Assembly (NCBI GenBank): GCA_937877535.1
Contig: CALFJF010000048.1
Span: 31,507-95,506 of the forward strand
DNA length: 64,000 nucleotides
Direction of reading: 5' to 3'
Origin: an uncultured Treponema sp.
Lineage (GTDB): Bacteria > Spirochaetota > Spirochaetia > Treponematales > Treponemataceae
The translations under genes were made by a program, and so were the position numbers. Under the pieces are notes generated by a model. That model had not been told where the DNA came from. It was given only the letters and a program-made list of their open reading frames with translations, and made no database searches. How positions within the stretch are numbered: position 1 is the first letter of the stretch; every line of letters starts with the position of its first letter. Below are positions 18,201 through 25,909 of the stretch, piece after piece.

Positions 18201-18836
18201 GATTTCTTCGCGCGTTTCGTAGCCGAGCGCACGCAAAAACATCGTTCCGAGGATTTTCTTTTTGCGGTCGATTTTTGCAAAAATGAGTTCTCGCTTTTGG
18301 TCGATTTCAAATTCGAGCCAACTTCCTCGGTACGGAATAATTCGTGACGAGTAAACGCCTTTTTCATGATTAAAAATAACGCCTGGCGAACGATGAATCT
18401 GCGAAACCACAACACGCTCCGCACCGTTGATAATAAACGTTCCGCGGTCGGTCATCAGCGGAATATGCCCCATGAAGATTTTTTTCTCCTGAACCATGCC
18501 CGTTTCTTTCATCGAAAGATTTATCCATGCTTGAAGCGGAGCGGCATACGTGCGATTTTTTTGCTTGCATTCCTGCTCGCCCATTGTTGGTTCGTCAAGT
18601 TCATATTTTTCAAAATCGAGCGACATTGAACCGTCTGGACTTTCGATTGGAAAAGTTGAAGCAAAAACCTCTTGCAAGCCTTTGTTTTCAAGAGGTTCGC
18701 CCGCGTCGAGTTTTTCTTTTTGAAGGAATGATTCGTAAGACAACGTTTGAATGTCGATGAGATTGGGAATCTCCATGAAATTCTGAATGTCTTTCCCGTA
18801 ATAAGTGCGTTTAATCGTTCTGCTTTTTGCGAACAT
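15288..18836 (-). CDS. rpoB: DNA-directed RNA polymerase subunit beta
   Basis: The beta subunit has 1182 residues, somewhat shorter than in E. coli, starting MFAKSRTIKRTYYGKD. The rifampicin pocket cluster I is well conserved (FFGSSQLSQFMDQ, then THKRRLNALGPGGL) except that the residue equivalent to E. coli Ser531 is Asn497. Asn at this place is known in treponemes and goes with natural rifampicin resistance. It ends overlapping rpoC by 8 nt (coupled translation). Confidence 0.98.
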   Translation of the reverse strand: MFAKSRTIKRTYYGKDIQNFMEIPNLIDIQTLSYESFLQKEKLDAGEPLENKGLQEVFASTFPIESPDGSMSLDFEKYELDEPTMGEQECKQKNRTYAAPLQAWINLSMKETGMVQEKKIFMGHIPLMTDRGTFIINGAERVVVSQIHRSPGVIFNHEKGVYSSRIIPYRGSWLEFEIDQKRELIFAKIDRKKKILGTMFLRALGYETREEIIKCFYVTSERTVSASDKDSLVNCVLARAVEVDDGEGGKKRIFRAGTKLHLHDIDDLIEQKVEKINVIEFNARADKNKKEEVNPSLDSEMIINCFEREDVKFTREGSETDEPTKEDAINAVYSVLQPGEPITIEAAEKDINGMFFNIRRYDLGRVGRYKLNKKFGYEVPFEQHTLVKDDIIQTMKHLINVYNAVEPLDDIDHLGNRRIRSVGELMTNNLKTAFVRMERIAKERMSNKETATMKPMDLISNKPITAAIKEFFGSSQLSQFMDQVNPLSELTHKRRLNALGPGGLSRDRAGFEVRDVHYTHYGRMCPIETPEGPNIGLIVSLSIFTKINEYGFLESPYRKVKDGKATDEVEYLTAMDEDNYFVGQVTSGMKKDGSFPTEMVSCRHRGDYTTRSVKDIQYMDVSPREVISVSASLVPFLEHDDANRALMGCNMQRQGVPLLFPEPPYVGTGMERKAAYDSGVLVKAKHDGEVVWVTSELIKVKTNEKDKNGKIIVDEYPLLKYQRTNSDTCNHQRPTVEVGEKVKKGDVLADGPATFNGELSLGRNLLVGFVPWNGYNYEDAVLISRRVVKEDMYTSIHIKEFETELRETKLGPEKITCDIPNTSEKDLKNLDDEGIIRIGSKVRNGDILVGKVTPKNETETTPEFKLLNSIFGEKAKEVRDSSLRVPHGVEGIVIDVQRLKRTEDDALDPGVDEKVKVLIANKRKLREGDKMAGRHGNKGVVARILPEEDMPYLEDGTPLDVCLNPLGVPSRMNIGQIMESELGIAGRYLNEYYESPAFQTPSQEMIAEKLKEAGLSPDCKQVVRDGRTGEPFVNPIFVGVIYYLKLHHLVDDKMHARSTGPYSLVTQQPLGGKAQFGGQRLGEMEVWALEAYGAANTLQEMMTIKSDDMNGRSKIYEAIVKGDPSATPGVPESFNVIVQEMRGLALDFTIYDAQGKRIALTERDQELIDKEGSGFDKEDDNA

Positions 18837-19086
18837 TTCGTTCTCCCGGTGCGTATTTTTTGCCAGCCGCCGCTACACGAATCAGTTTTTAACATAACAT
18901 GATAAAAAACTGCCGCAACACTAAACGACCGAGCGTTTGCAAAGGAAAGTTCTAAAAATCGTGGACTCAAAGAAAAGTCCAAAAAAAATTGATGTGAAAA
19001 GACAAAGAAAGCGTCCGCCCAAAAATGAACGCACGCATTTTCTGTTTTTACGCCCCAAATAACGGGGCGTTCATGCGGAAATCCGC
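18837..19086 (-). other. rplL-rpoB spacer with a GC hairpin
   Basis: This 250-nt spacer has a hairpin with perfect 7-bp arms ACGCCCC (19050-19056) and GGGGCGT (19064-19070) just after rplL. On the transcribed strand it is followed by an A-rich, not U-rich, run. It is therefore more likely a processing or attenuation structure setting the L7/L12 to polymerase ratio than a full terminator. No gene is seen. Confidence 0.5.
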
Positions 19087-19461
19087 TTATTTTTTGCTCG
19101 CTTCGCCACCAGCCGCTTTGATGTCGGCGATGATTTTGTCCGCGTCTTCCTTGGAAATGCCCTCTTTGACAACCTTTGGAGCACCTTCCACGAGTGCTTT
19201 TGCTTCTCCAAGTCCAAGTCCCGTAATCGCGCGAACAGCCTTGATAACGGCGATTTTCTTTGCAGGGTCAACTTTGTCGAGCGTAACCGTGAACTCGGTC
19301 TGCTCTTCAGCCGCAGCCGCAGGAGCCGCAGGACCTGCCGCAACAGCGACCGCCGCTGTAACGCCGAATTTCTCTTCCATTGCCTTTACAAGCTCAGAAG
19401 CCTCAAGCACCGTCATCGACGCAATCGCATCGAGAATCTGTTCGTTAGTAAGAGCTGCCAT
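19087..19461 (-). CDS. rplL: 50S ribosomal protein L7/L12
   Basis: This is the stalk protein that recruits translational GTPases, present in several copies per ribosome. It has 124 residues: an N-terminal dimerisation domain, an Ala/Pro-rich hinge (about residues 37-52), and the C-terminal domain with VIKAVRAITGLGLGEAKALVE. It follows rplJ after a 168-nt spacer that may hold an attenuating hairpin (GGGG/CCCC pairing near 19577 and 19611). Confidence 0.97.
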   Translation of the reverse strand: MAALTNEQILDAIASMTVLEASELVKAMEEKFGVTAAVAVAAGPAAPAAAAEEQTEFTVTLDKVDPAKKIAVIKAVRAITGLGLGEAKALVEGAPKVVKEGISKEDADKIIADIKAAGGEASKK

Positions 19462-19629
19462 ATTATCTTCTCCTTAAAGTAAAAATAGGCACGTTCGATT
19501 CATTTTGATTTTTTTAATCGAACGAAATGTTTATGCGGTCAGAACAAACTGAACTGAAAACTCCGCATTTTTATTTTTGACGGGGACAATCGACAGCGTT
19601 TGAAGTTTGACCCCGCCACGCAAAAAAGG

Positions 19630-20175
19630 TTACTCTGCAGCGGGAGTTTCTGCCACAGGAGCGTCGCCACTTTCTTGCGATTTTTTGTCCACATAAGCCT
19701 GCAACGTTGCCGCGAGTTTTTGCGCAGGTCCGTTGATTGCAGACATGAGCATTGCGATAAGTTGCTTTTTTCCTGGCACTTTTGAAAATGCCTCGATTTT
19801 TGCTGCGTCGTAGATTTCTTTTCCAACGTAGCCACCCTTCACCGTGAGTTTTCCAGTGTCTTTGGCAAAATCAAAAAGAATTTTTGCCGCCTCGTTGGAA
19901 TCCTCTTTTACCATCGCGATTGCGGTCGGTCCAGAAAGGTAATCCGCCACGCCTTCAACGTTCATTTCTCCAAACGCCACGCGAGCAAAATTGTTCTTTA
20001 CGACTTTGAGAACCGCCTCTTTTTCACGGAGTTTGTCGCGAAGAGTCGTAATCTGCTCCACAGTAAGTCCGCGATAATCGGCAAAGATAAAATCGTTGTA
20101 ATCCGAAAACGACTTTTTTGCTTCCTCGATTGCCGCAGTTTTTGCAGGCTGGAGTTTTTTTGCCATGATTGCCAT
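19630..20175 (-). CDS. rplJ: 50S ribosomal protein L10
   Basis: L10 anchors the L7/L12 dimers and autoregulates the rplJL message in other bacteria. It has 181 residues from MAIMAKKLQPAK. The first ATG has GGAGG 9 nt upstream, so I prefer it over the ATG three codons later. It shows the L10 region DYNDFIFADYRGLTVEQI. The C-terminal tail is rich in Ala, Glu and Pro. It starts one base after the rplA stop. Confidence 0.96.
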   Translation of the reverse strand: MAIMAKKLQPAKTAAIEEAKKSFSDYNDFIFADYRGLTVEQITTLRDKLREKEAVLKVVKNNFARVAFGEMNVEGVADYLSGPTAIAMVKEDSNEAAKILFDFAKDTGKLTVKGGYVGKEIYDAAKIEAFSKVPGKKQLIAMLMSAINGPAQKLAATLQAYVDKKSQESGDAPVAETPAAE

Positions 20176-20176
20176 G

Positions 20177-20854
20177 TTATGCTTCCTCCTTCACGCTGAC
20201 CCAAACGCCAGGTCCCATAGCGGAACTCACCGAAATCGAACGAACAAAATCCGCTTTTGCGTCCGAAGGCTTTTTGCGGTCAAGTTCAGAAAGCAACGCA
20301 TTCACGTTTTCCGCAACTTTTGCCGCATCCATCGAAACTTTGCCGACTGCAATGTGAACGATTCCCGTTTTGTCAGCACGGAATTCTGTTCGACCTTTTT
20401 TGAGTTCGTTGATTGCCGTAACAATATCGTTTGTAACCGTACCCGTTTTTGGGTTTGGCATAAGACCTTTGCGACCCAAAACCATACCCAAGCGACCAAC
20501 GTCTTTCATCATATCGGGAGTAGCAACGGCGATGTCAAAATCGAGCCAGCCGCCACGTACTTTTTCAATGTACTCAGTACCAGCATACGTTGCGCCCGCG
20601 TCCAAAGCCTCTTTTGCGCGTTCCTCGGAACAAAACACAAGGACTTTTTTCTCAGCCGTAAATTGATTCGGGAACACAAGCGTGTCGCGCATCGTCTGAC
20701 TCTTTCCGAGTTTGAGTGCAACGTGAAGTTCAACCGTTTCGTCAAATTTCACAAAATGAAGACTCTTTACGAGTTCGCACGCCTTCAATACGGGATATGA
20801 CTGCTGCGGGTCATATTTTTTGAGTGCGTCGGTATATTTTTTTCCGTGTTTCAT
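20177..20854 (-). CDS. rplA: 50S ribosomal protein L1
   Basis: L1 forms the mobile stalk near the E site and represses rplKA translation in other bacteria. The 225-residue protein contains GTVTNDIVTAINELKKGRTEFRADKTG and GRLGMVLGRKGLMPNPKTG, family signatures. Its binding site lies in the end of rplK, 3 nt away. Confidence 0.97.
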   Translation of the reverse strand: MKHGKKYTDALKKYDPQQSYPVLKACELVKSLHFVKFDETVELHVALKLGKSQTMRDTLVFPNQFTAEKKVLVFCSEERAKEALDAGATYAGTEYIEKVRGGWLDFDIAVATPDMMKDVGRLGMVLGRKGLMPNPKTGTVTNDIVTAINELKKGRTEFRADKTGIVHIAVGKVSMDAAKVAENVNALLSELDRKKPSDAKADFVRSISVSSAMGPGVWVSVKEEA

Positions 20855-20857
20855 ACG

Positions 20858-21289
20858 TTATTCCTCCACCTCAACGCCCATACTACGCGCCGTTCCCGCA
20901 ATGATTTTCTTTGCCGCCTCAAGGTCGTTCGCGTTGATGTCTGGCATTTTTGTCTTTGCGATTTCTTCAAGTTGCGCCTTGGTCAATTTACCAACCTTGT
21001 CGCGAAGCGGGTTTGCAGAACCTTTTTCCAACTTGAGAGCCTTTTTGATGAGAACCGCCGCCGGAGGCGTTTTAAGAATAAACGTAAAGGACTTATCCGC
21101 ATACGCCGTAATGACGACTGGAATAATAAGCCCTTTCTCCATGTTCTTTGTCCTGTCGTTAAACTGCTGGACAAATTGCGGAGCGGAAACTCCGTGTGGT
21201 CCTAACGCAGGACCTACTGGTGGGGCGGGAGTTGCAGCACCCGCAGGGCACTGAAGTTTGATTACCGCCGTAACCTTTTTTGAAGCCAT
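20858..21289 (-). CDS. rplK: 50S ribosomal protein L11
   Basis: L11 binds the GTPase-associated rRNA and is needed for the RelA stringent response. The 143-residue protein has the proline-rich thiostrepton-contact helix PAGAATPAPPVGPALGPHGV and the C-terminal rRNA-binding helix region DLEAAKKIIAGTARSMGVEVE. It follows nusG. Confidence 0.97.
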   Translation of the reverse strand: MASKKVTAVIKLQCPAGAATPAPPVGPALGPHGVSAPQFVQQFNDRTKNMEKGLIIPVVITAYADKSFTFILKTPPAAVLIKKALKLEKGSANPLRDKVGKLTKAQLEEIAKTKMPDINANDLEAAKKIIAGTARSMGVEVEE

Positions 21290-21394
21290 ATATAACTCCT
21301 TGTTGGTTCATACGACACGGACGGCTTTGGATTTTGCCCGCATCTCCCAACTCATTTTCAATTTTCGATTTTCTCGATTTTTACGGTTTAGATT

Positions 21395-21988
21395 TTATTT
21401 TACCAATTTCTCAGCCTGAGAAGCCTCCACCGTAACTACCGTTGCGCGTCCGAACAGTTGCAAAGAAACGTCAAGTTTATTTTTGTCGGAATCAACATTT
21501 TCAATCGTTCCGCTAAACCCAACGAACGGACCGTCATTTATTTTTACTTGGTCTCCGCGCTCAAAAATCTGCTTTATCCGAACGTTCTTTTCGCCAGCAA
21601 TTTCGCCAGCAAGTTGCAACATCCGCCGAACATCAGCCGTTTTCATAGGACGCGGATGCTCGTTCGCCTCCGTTCCAACAAACCCTGCCACACCGCGAAT
21701 GCGACGCACCGAAGAGCAAATATCCTTCCAGCCGATTTCTGGAAAGTCGATTTCAAGATAAATGTATCCAGGATAGATTTTTTCTTTGCGAGTTTTCTTT
21801 TTTTCGATTTCGCCACCCGTTTTTTTATCTTTGACTTTTACGAATTCGATAACATCTTTCTTTGGAACTTTCACCGAAAAAAGCACATCAGAACTGATTT
21901 CTCCGTTTGAAATCTTCTGATTCAACTCTTTTTCGATTTTATCCTCGTATCCAGTCCAAGTTTGAATTATGTACCAGTTCTTTGCCAC
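21395..21988 (-). CDS. nusG: Transcription termination/antitermination factor NusG
   Basis: NusG binds the polymerase clamp and couples transcription to translation through S10. The 197-residue protein has the NGN domain (NWYIIQTWTGYEDKIEKEL) and a C-terminal KOW domain (GDQVKINDGPFVGFSGTIENVD). A lysine-rich insertion of about 20 residues (VKDKKTGGEIEKKKTRK) sits inside the NGN domain. It follows secE by about 50 nt, the usual pair. Confidence 0.96.
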   Translation of the reverse strand: MAKNWYIIQTWTGYEDKIEKELNQKISNGEISSDVLFSVKVPKKDVIEFVKVKDKKTGGEIEKKKTRKEKIYPGYIYLEIDFPEIGWKDICSSVRRIRGVAGFVGTEANEHPRPMKTADVRRMLQLAGEIAGEKNVRIKQIFERGDQVKINDGPFVGFSGTIENVDSDKNKLDVSLQLFGRATVVTVEASQAEKLVK

Positions 21989-22036
21989 GATTTTTCTCCA
22001 ATCTTCTCGGCTTTCGTATTATCAACAAAATCTAAA

Positions 22037-22216
22037 CTAAAAAATAAGGCGCATCGCCGACGAGAACAAAACGTCCAAAACTCCAAGGATTACAGCAATA
22101 ATGAGGGTAGAAACGATTACAACTTTCACGGAAGCAATTACGTCATTGCGGGTTGGCCAACGGACATTTCTAAGCTCAACCCCACACTCTTTGAAAAACT
22201 GAACGACCTTACTCAC
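22037..22216 (-). CDS. secE: Preprotein translocase subunit SecE
   Basis: SecE clamps SecY in the inner membrane. This is the single-TM short form of 59 residues, with the conserved cytoplasmic helix (VVQFFKECGVELRNVRWPT) and one membrane segment (SVKVVIVSTLIIAVILGVLD). I take the GTG start, which has GAGGT 8 nt upstream. A TTG five codons earlier has no such site. It lies between tRNA-Trp and nusG. Confidence 0.93.
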   Translation of the reverse strand: MSKVVQFFKECGVELRNVRWPTRNDVIASVKVVIVSTLIIAVILGVLDVLFSSAMRLIF

Positions 22217-22243
22217 GGCTTCGCACCTCAAATAAAAAGACTT

Positions 22244-22276
22244 ACTTGTTCTAAAAACTGTGTTTTCCGAACAAGT
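22244..22276 (-). repeat. CTGTTC hairpin repeat, copy B
   Basis: ACTTGTTC (22244-22251) pairs perfectly with GAACAAGT (22269-22276), with an inner AAAAC/GTTTT stem, between tRNA-Trp and secE. On the minus strand a T-rich run (CTTTTTATTT) follows about 5 nt later. A TATAAA motif lies just upstream. It may therefore be a leaky terminator or a leader hairpin of a secE transcript. Confidence 0.6.
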
Positions 22277-22291
22277 TTATTTATAAAAATA

Positions 22292-22364
22292 CAGGCCAGG
22301 TAGGACTCGAACCCACGACAACTGGTTTTGGAGACCAGGACTCTACCGACTGAGCTACTGACCT
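22292..22364 (-). tRNA. trnW: tRNA-Trp (anticodon CCA)
   Basis: This 73-nt cloverleaf has a complete 7-bp acceptor stem (AGGTCAG with CTGGCCT), discriminator G, D arm AGCTCAGTCGGTAGAGT, and an anticodon stem CTGGT/ACCAG around CTCCAAA with anticodon CCA. The T arm is GTGGGTTCGAGTCCTAC. The 3' CCA is not encoded. It is embedded between rpmG and secE. Confidence 0.95.
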
Positions 22365-22375
22365 AAAAAATAATT

Positions 22376-22409
22376 CGCTGTTTTTCAAACGTATTGAAAA
22401 GAAACAGCG
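22376..22409 (-). terminator. Hairpin between rpmG and tRNA-Trp
   Basis: CGCTGTTT (22376-22383) pairs with AAACAGCG (22402-22409), and on the minus strand AATTATTTTTT follows. The shape is terminator-like but the tRNA begins only about 12 nt downstream. Partial termination or tRNA 5' processing are both possible. Confidence 0.5.
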
Positions 22410-22422
22410 GATTTTTGCGTTT

Positions 22423-22599
22423 TTATTTTGCTTTTGTTTCTTTGTGCAAAATTTCTTTGCGACAGAACGGGCAGTACTTATTTTTTTCAAGTTTGCCTGT
22501 AATGTTTTTGCGATTTTTTGTGGTTGTGTAATTCTTTCTCTTGCACTCGGTACACTGAAGAGCGATGATGTCAATGGCGGTCTTTTTTTTGCTGCCCAT
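22423..22599 (-). CDS. rpmG: 50S ribosomal protein L33
   Basis: L33 is a small 50S protein near the E site. The 58-residue frame reads MGSKKKTAIDIIALQCTEC onward. It has the zinc-binding pairs C16/C19 and C43/C46 (CTEC, CPFC), so this is the zinc form. AGGAG lies 11 nt before the ATG. The arrangement tRNA-Thr, rpmG, tRNA-Trp, secE, nusG is a common conserved one. Confidence 0.95.
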   Translation of the reverse strand: MGSKKKTAIDIIALQCTECKRKNYTTTKNRKNITGKLEKNKYCPFCRKEILHKETKAK

Positions 22600-22635
22600 G
22601 ATTATTTGTTCTCCTAAAAAAAATTAAAATCAGGA

Positions 22636-22708
22636 AGCTCCCGAACGGAATCGAACCGTTGACCTCCGCACTACCAATGCGGTGCTCTACCGACTGAGCT
22701 ACAAGAGC
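22636..22708 (-). tRNA. trnT: tRNA-Thr (anticodon GGT)
   Basis: A complete cloverleaf: acceptor GCTCTTG with CGGGAGC (two G-T pairs), D arm AGCTCAGTCGGTAGAGC, anticodon stem CCGCA/TGCGG around TTGGTAG with anticodon GGT, and T arm ACGGTTCGATTCCGT. CCA is not encoded. It is the first gene after the promoter of the secE-nusG-rpl-rpo transcription unit. Confidence 0.95.
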
Positions 22709-22720
22709 GAACGTCTTGCA

Positions 22721-22749
22721 AATATACAAAATCGCGTCGATTGCGTCAA
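22721..22749 (-). promoter_or_regulatory. Promoter of the tRNA-Thr/rpmG/secE/nusG operon
   Basis: TTGACG (22744-22749) and TATATT (22721-22726) are exactly 17 bp apart on the minus strand. The predicted start lies about 6 nt upstream of the mature tRNA-Thr 5' end. It is one of the strongest sigma-70 matches in the window. Confidence 0.75.
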
Positions 22750-22857
22750 GGCAAGCAGTGCCGTTTTTGCAAAAATTCGTTCTCAAGTCAAAAAAATCGT
22801 GCCGTTTTCAAATTTTTACATTTGTGATACGCTCTTTTTCAATTTTGAGGAGAAAGC

Positions 22858-23691
22858 ATGGAAATCGAGCCAATGATTGACAAAATTCTGAATTCTTACG
22901 AGGAAACTGGCGACATCAATGCAAACGAAGCGTCCGCACTTCCAAATCGAGAAAACGTCGTTGAAGCGTTGCACGAGTTGCAGAGTCTCGTTTTTCCAGG
23001 CTTCAAAAAAGCAGAAGAAATCGACTCCAATAGAATTCGATATTTGACAGGGCAGCGAGTCAATAAAATCGTGTCGGTTCTCACAAAAGAAATCGAAAAA
23101 GCAATTTGCTACAAAAATAAAGAAAAAAGCGGGGGTTTTTTATGTGCTGAAAAAACCGCGCTTTCGCTCATCGAGGAAATTCCAAAAATCAGACGGCAAA
23201 TCCACAAAGACGTTTTGGCAGCATTTTTGGGCGACCCAGCAGCAAAAAGCGCGGAAGAAGTTATCGTTTCATATCCAGGACTCGATGCGATTTTAACGTA
23301 CCGAATTGCGAATTTTTTGCACAAAAACGGAGTTCCCGTCATTCCACGAATTATGAGCGAATACAGCCACAGTCGAACGGGAATCGACATTCACCCAGGA
23401 GCCACAATCGGCGAAAGTTTTTTTATTGACCACGGAACGGGAGTCGTTATCGGGGAAACGTGCGTTATCGGAAAGAACGTGAAGATTTATCAAGGCGTTA
23501 CGCTTGGAGCACTTTCTGTAAAAAAAGAATTGCAAGACAAAAAACGGCATCCAACAATCGAAGACGACGTTACAATTTACGCAAACGCCACGATTCTTGG
23601 CGGAAAAACAACAATCGGACGAGGAAGCACAATCGGCGGAAACACATGGGTTATGAAAAGCGTTCCGCCAAACTCCACAGTAACGCAATAG
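22858..23691 (+). CDS. cysE: Serine O-acetyltransferase
   Basis: Transfers acetyl from acetyl-CoA to L-serine, making O-acetylserine for cysteine synthesis in the cytoplasm. The 277-residue protein has a helical N-terminal domain and a C-terminal left-handed beta-helix of hexapeptide repeats from about residue 180. It carries the active-site region DIHPGATIGESFFIDHGTGVVIGE and ends GGNTWVMKSVPPNSTV. GAGGAG lies 7 nt before the ATG. It stands alone, divergent from the tRNA-Thr operon; its cysteine synthase partner is not in the window. Confidence 0.92.
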   Translation: MEIEPMIDKILNSYEETGDINANEASALPNRENVVEALHELQSLVFPGFKKAEEIDSNRIRYLTGQRVNKIVSVLTKEIEKAICYKNKEKSGGFLCAEKTALSLIEEIPKIRRQIHKDVLAAFLGDPAAKSAEEVIVSYPGLDAILTYRIANFLHKNGVPVIPRIMSEYSHSRTGIDIHPGATIGESFFIDHGTGVVIGETCVIGKNVKIYQGVTLGALSVKKELQDKKRHPTIEDDVTIYANATILGGKTTIGRGSTIGGNTWVMKSVPPNSTVTQ

Positions 23692-23722
23692 GTCGTATAA
23701 AAACCGCAACGAGTAAAAACAG

Positions 23723-23772
23723 GGTGGTTTCGATAGACTCAACTACCAGAAAGTATACTTTCTGTAACGCTA
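23723..23772. repeat. GGTTTCGA-type dispersed repeat R1
   Basis: Between the convergent cysE and lipoprotein genes lies GGTGGTTTCGATAGACTCAA followed by CTACC, then a perfect 16-bp palindrome AGAAAGTATACTTTCT (23748-23763). Related copies occur at six other intergenic sites in the window. Confidence 0.75.
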
Positions 23773-23777
23773 TTTAA

Positions 23778-24335
23778 TTATTCATCATGACGAGTCAACT
23801 CAATGGACTCCCCCTCGAATGTGAGCGGGATTCCATTTTTGCTCAAATTTTTGTAAGTGATTTTGCCATTACTAATCGTATACTTTTCTTGAACCTCGTC
23901 GATGTCTTTTAGAGGATACTTTTCGTTACCAACAACGTCTTCTTTTTCTCCAAATCCTAAAAATCTTGTATTTGATAACGAACCCAAATCATTTATGTCG
24001 GCAGCTTTTTTGTACGTTACTGTAATTTCTCCATCTTTTGTAGGATCGCCAGTGTATGTTCCTGTTGCAATATCATAATCGTTTACAACTTTGTTTCCTT
24101 TTGAGTTTTTTTCAGTTAACTCCTGCTTTTGATGAAGTCTAAACGTGTTGTCGTCGTAAAACGCAAGCGTAATCGCTCCAATTCCGCTATCATCATTGCG
24201 ATACCAGGCGATTGCGTCTTCAAAATCGTCATCGTCGGAACACGCGAAAAAGGAAAATGTCAAAAAAGCAGCAACAAAAACAAACGCGACCTTCCGCGCG
24301 GACGAATAAAAATGCTTTGAAAAAATACCCTTCAT
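23778..24335 (-). CDS. Small lipoprotein with acidic tether
   Basis: Probably a membrane-anchored lipoprotein of unknown role. The start MKGIFSKHF has AGGAG 7 nt upstream. A signal peptide ends in FFAC with lipid cysteine C32, followed at once by SDDDD. The rest (185 residues total) is soluble and beta-rich. The stretch GTYTGDPTKDG recurs in the truncated frame at 59693-60010, and the acidic tail also occurs in the lipoprotein at 58369-59592, so this is a small local family. The Asp run after Cys may steer sorting, but this is inference. Confidence 0.8.
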   Translation of the reverse strand: MKGIFSKHFYSSARKVAFVFVAAFLTFSFFACSDDDDFEDAIAWYRNDDSGIGAITLAFYDDNTFRLHQKQELTEKNSKGNKVVNDYDIATGTYTGDPTKDGEITVTYKKAADINDLGSLSNTRFLGFGEKEDVVGNEKYPLKDIDEVQEKYTISNGKITYKNLSKNGIPLTFEGESIELTRHDE

Positions 24336-24371
24336 CAAAATGCTCCTCATCGCCAAACAAAAATTGACTTT

Positions 24372-24400
24372 ATTGTATCACACGATTTTTTTTTCGTCGA
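24372..24400 (-). promoter_or_regulatory. Candidate promoter of the small lipoprotein
   Basis: TCGACG (24395-24400) and TACAAT (24372-24377) lie 17 bp apart on the minus strand with an A9 tract in the spacer. The predicted start is about 30 nt before the ATG at 24335. Confidence 0.45.
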
Positions 24401-24470
24401 GGTTTTTTATTTTGCCCGTTTGAACGCAAAAAAAAATCGAACCCTTTTTCTGCGTTACCAACTTAGGAAT

Positions 24471-24542
24471 GCGGTGGCTTCGATAAACTCAACCACCGAT
24501 TTTTTGGCAACTTATGGTGCCCCAGCCTGTCGAAACCACGCA
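24471..24542. repeat. GGTTTCGA-type dispersed repeat R2
   Basis: GCGGTGGCTTCGATAAACTC, then AACCACCG and a T-run, followed by a second half-copy in the opposite sense (GCCTGTCGAAACCAC). It lies between the lipoprotein promoter and the 3' end of radA. Confidence 0.7.
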
Positions 24543-24560
24543 CATTCCGATTCGTTCATT

Positions 24561-25901
24561 TTATTTTTCAAAAATTTCTGAAAGGAGTTCTTTTACCGAA
24601 GAAACGCGAGTCGCGCCGTCATCTTTTTCGGGCGCAAGGACAGTTTTGAATCCCATGTCACGAGCGGTTTTGATTCGGCTTTTTAATCGAGCGACGGGGC
24701 GAATTTCTCCCGCAAGCGAAAGTTCTCCCAAAATCACCGACGTGCTTTTTACGGGAATGTCCGTCCGAGCAGAATAAAGAGCCGCCGCCAAAGCCGCGTC
24801 AATCGCGCTTTCTTTTAATCGCGCACCGCCAGCAACGTTTATGTACAAATCCATTTCGCTGAATTTTAATCCCGTCCGTTTTTCAAGAACAGCCGCAACG
24901 CGCGCAACGCGAGATGAGTCGATTTTGTCAGAATAGACACGGCTCATGCTCGATTTTGCAGGAACAGTCAACGCTTGAATTTCCACAACAAACGCTCGAC
25001 TTCCTTCAAAAACACACGTGTTCGCGATTCCCGCAGGGCTTTCGCCCTCTCGCTTTGTAATAAACATCGCGCTTGGCTCGCCCACGCACTCAAGTCCTTT
25101 TTCTGACATCGCAAAAATCCCCAATTCGTCCACAGAACCAAATCGATTTTTGCTCGCTCGAAGAAAACGAATTTCGTCATCGTTTCGCTCAAACGAAATC
25201 ACCGTATCCACAAGATGCTCAAGGCTTTTTGGACCTGCAATCAATCCGTCTTTTGTAATATGAGCGGACATCACAAGAACGCTGTCCCGCGCTTTTACCC
25301 AACCGACGAGTTCGTTCGCGCACAATTTTAACTGCCCAACCGTTCCAGGAACAACGCCCGCCTCCTCGGAGAAAACCGTTTGAATCGAATCTACGACGCA
25401 AAATACAGGATTCACATTTGAGAGCGCGGCTTCAATGTCTGACAAATGCGTTGTGCAGAGAATTTCGATTTTGTCGGTTTTTACGCGAAGCCTGTCGGCG
25501 CGGGCGCGAATTTGCGCCGCACTTTCCTCGCCCGAAACGTACAGCACCCGCGCTTTTGTTTTTTCAGAAATCGCCGCGCACGACTGAAGAAGCAGCGTTG
25601 ATTTTCCAATTCCTGGCTCTCCGCCGATTAAAATCGCGCTCCGCCTCATTGCGCCGCCGCCCAAAACGCGGTCAAACTCGCTGATTTCTGTCAAAATCCG
25701 TTCGCCTTCTTGAGGCGAAACGCAAGAAAGCGGGATTGGTTTTGCCACTTCCGACCGCGCACCAGGTAAGCGCGCCACGTTTTCTACAACGCATTCTTCA
25801 AGCGAATTCCACTCGCCGCATTGCGGACAATGCCCCAACCACCTCGGCTGCGAATATCCACACGAAGAACATTTGAAAATCGTTTCCTTTTTTTTTGCCA
25901 T
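24561..25901 (-). CDS. radA: DNA repair protein RadA (Sms)
   Basis: RadA is a RecA-related ATPase that helps branch migration during recombinational repair. The 446-residue protein has an N-terminal zinc finger (C11, C14, C25, C28), a Walker A motif GEPGIGKST at 94-102, the diagnostic KNRFG motif at 251-255, and a C-terminal Lon-like domain. The promoter TATAAT sits only 8 nt before the ATG, so the message is probably leaderless or nearly so. No ribosome binding site is present. Confidence 0.96.
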   Translation of the reverse strand: MAKKKETIFKCSSCGYSQPRWLGHCPQCGEWNSLEECVVENVARLPGARSEVAKPIPLSCVSPQEGERILTEISEFDRVLGGGAMRRSAILIGGEPGIGKSTLLLQSCAAISEKTKARVLYVSGEESAAQIRARADRLRVKTDKIEILCTTHLSDIEAALSNVNPVFCVVDSIQTVFSEEAGVVPGTVGQLKLCANELVGWVKARDSVLVMSAHITKDGLIAGPKSLEHLVDTVISFERNDDEIRFLRASKNRFGSVDELGIFAMSEKGLECVGEPSAMFITKREGESPAGIANTCVFEGSRAFVVEIQALTVPAKSSMSRVYSDKIDSSRVARVAAVLEKRTGLKFSEMDLYINVAGGARLKESAIDAALAAALYSARTDIPVKSTSVILGELSLAGEIRPVARLKSRIKTARDMGFKTVLAPEKDDGATRVSSVKELLSEIFEK

Positions 25902-25909
25902 ACAAAGAA

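Noticed and set aside
17598..18347. 249-codon plus-strand frame inside rpoB
   Set aside because: It is antisense to a highly conserved gene, has no start signals, and its residues reflect the codon pattern of rpoB.
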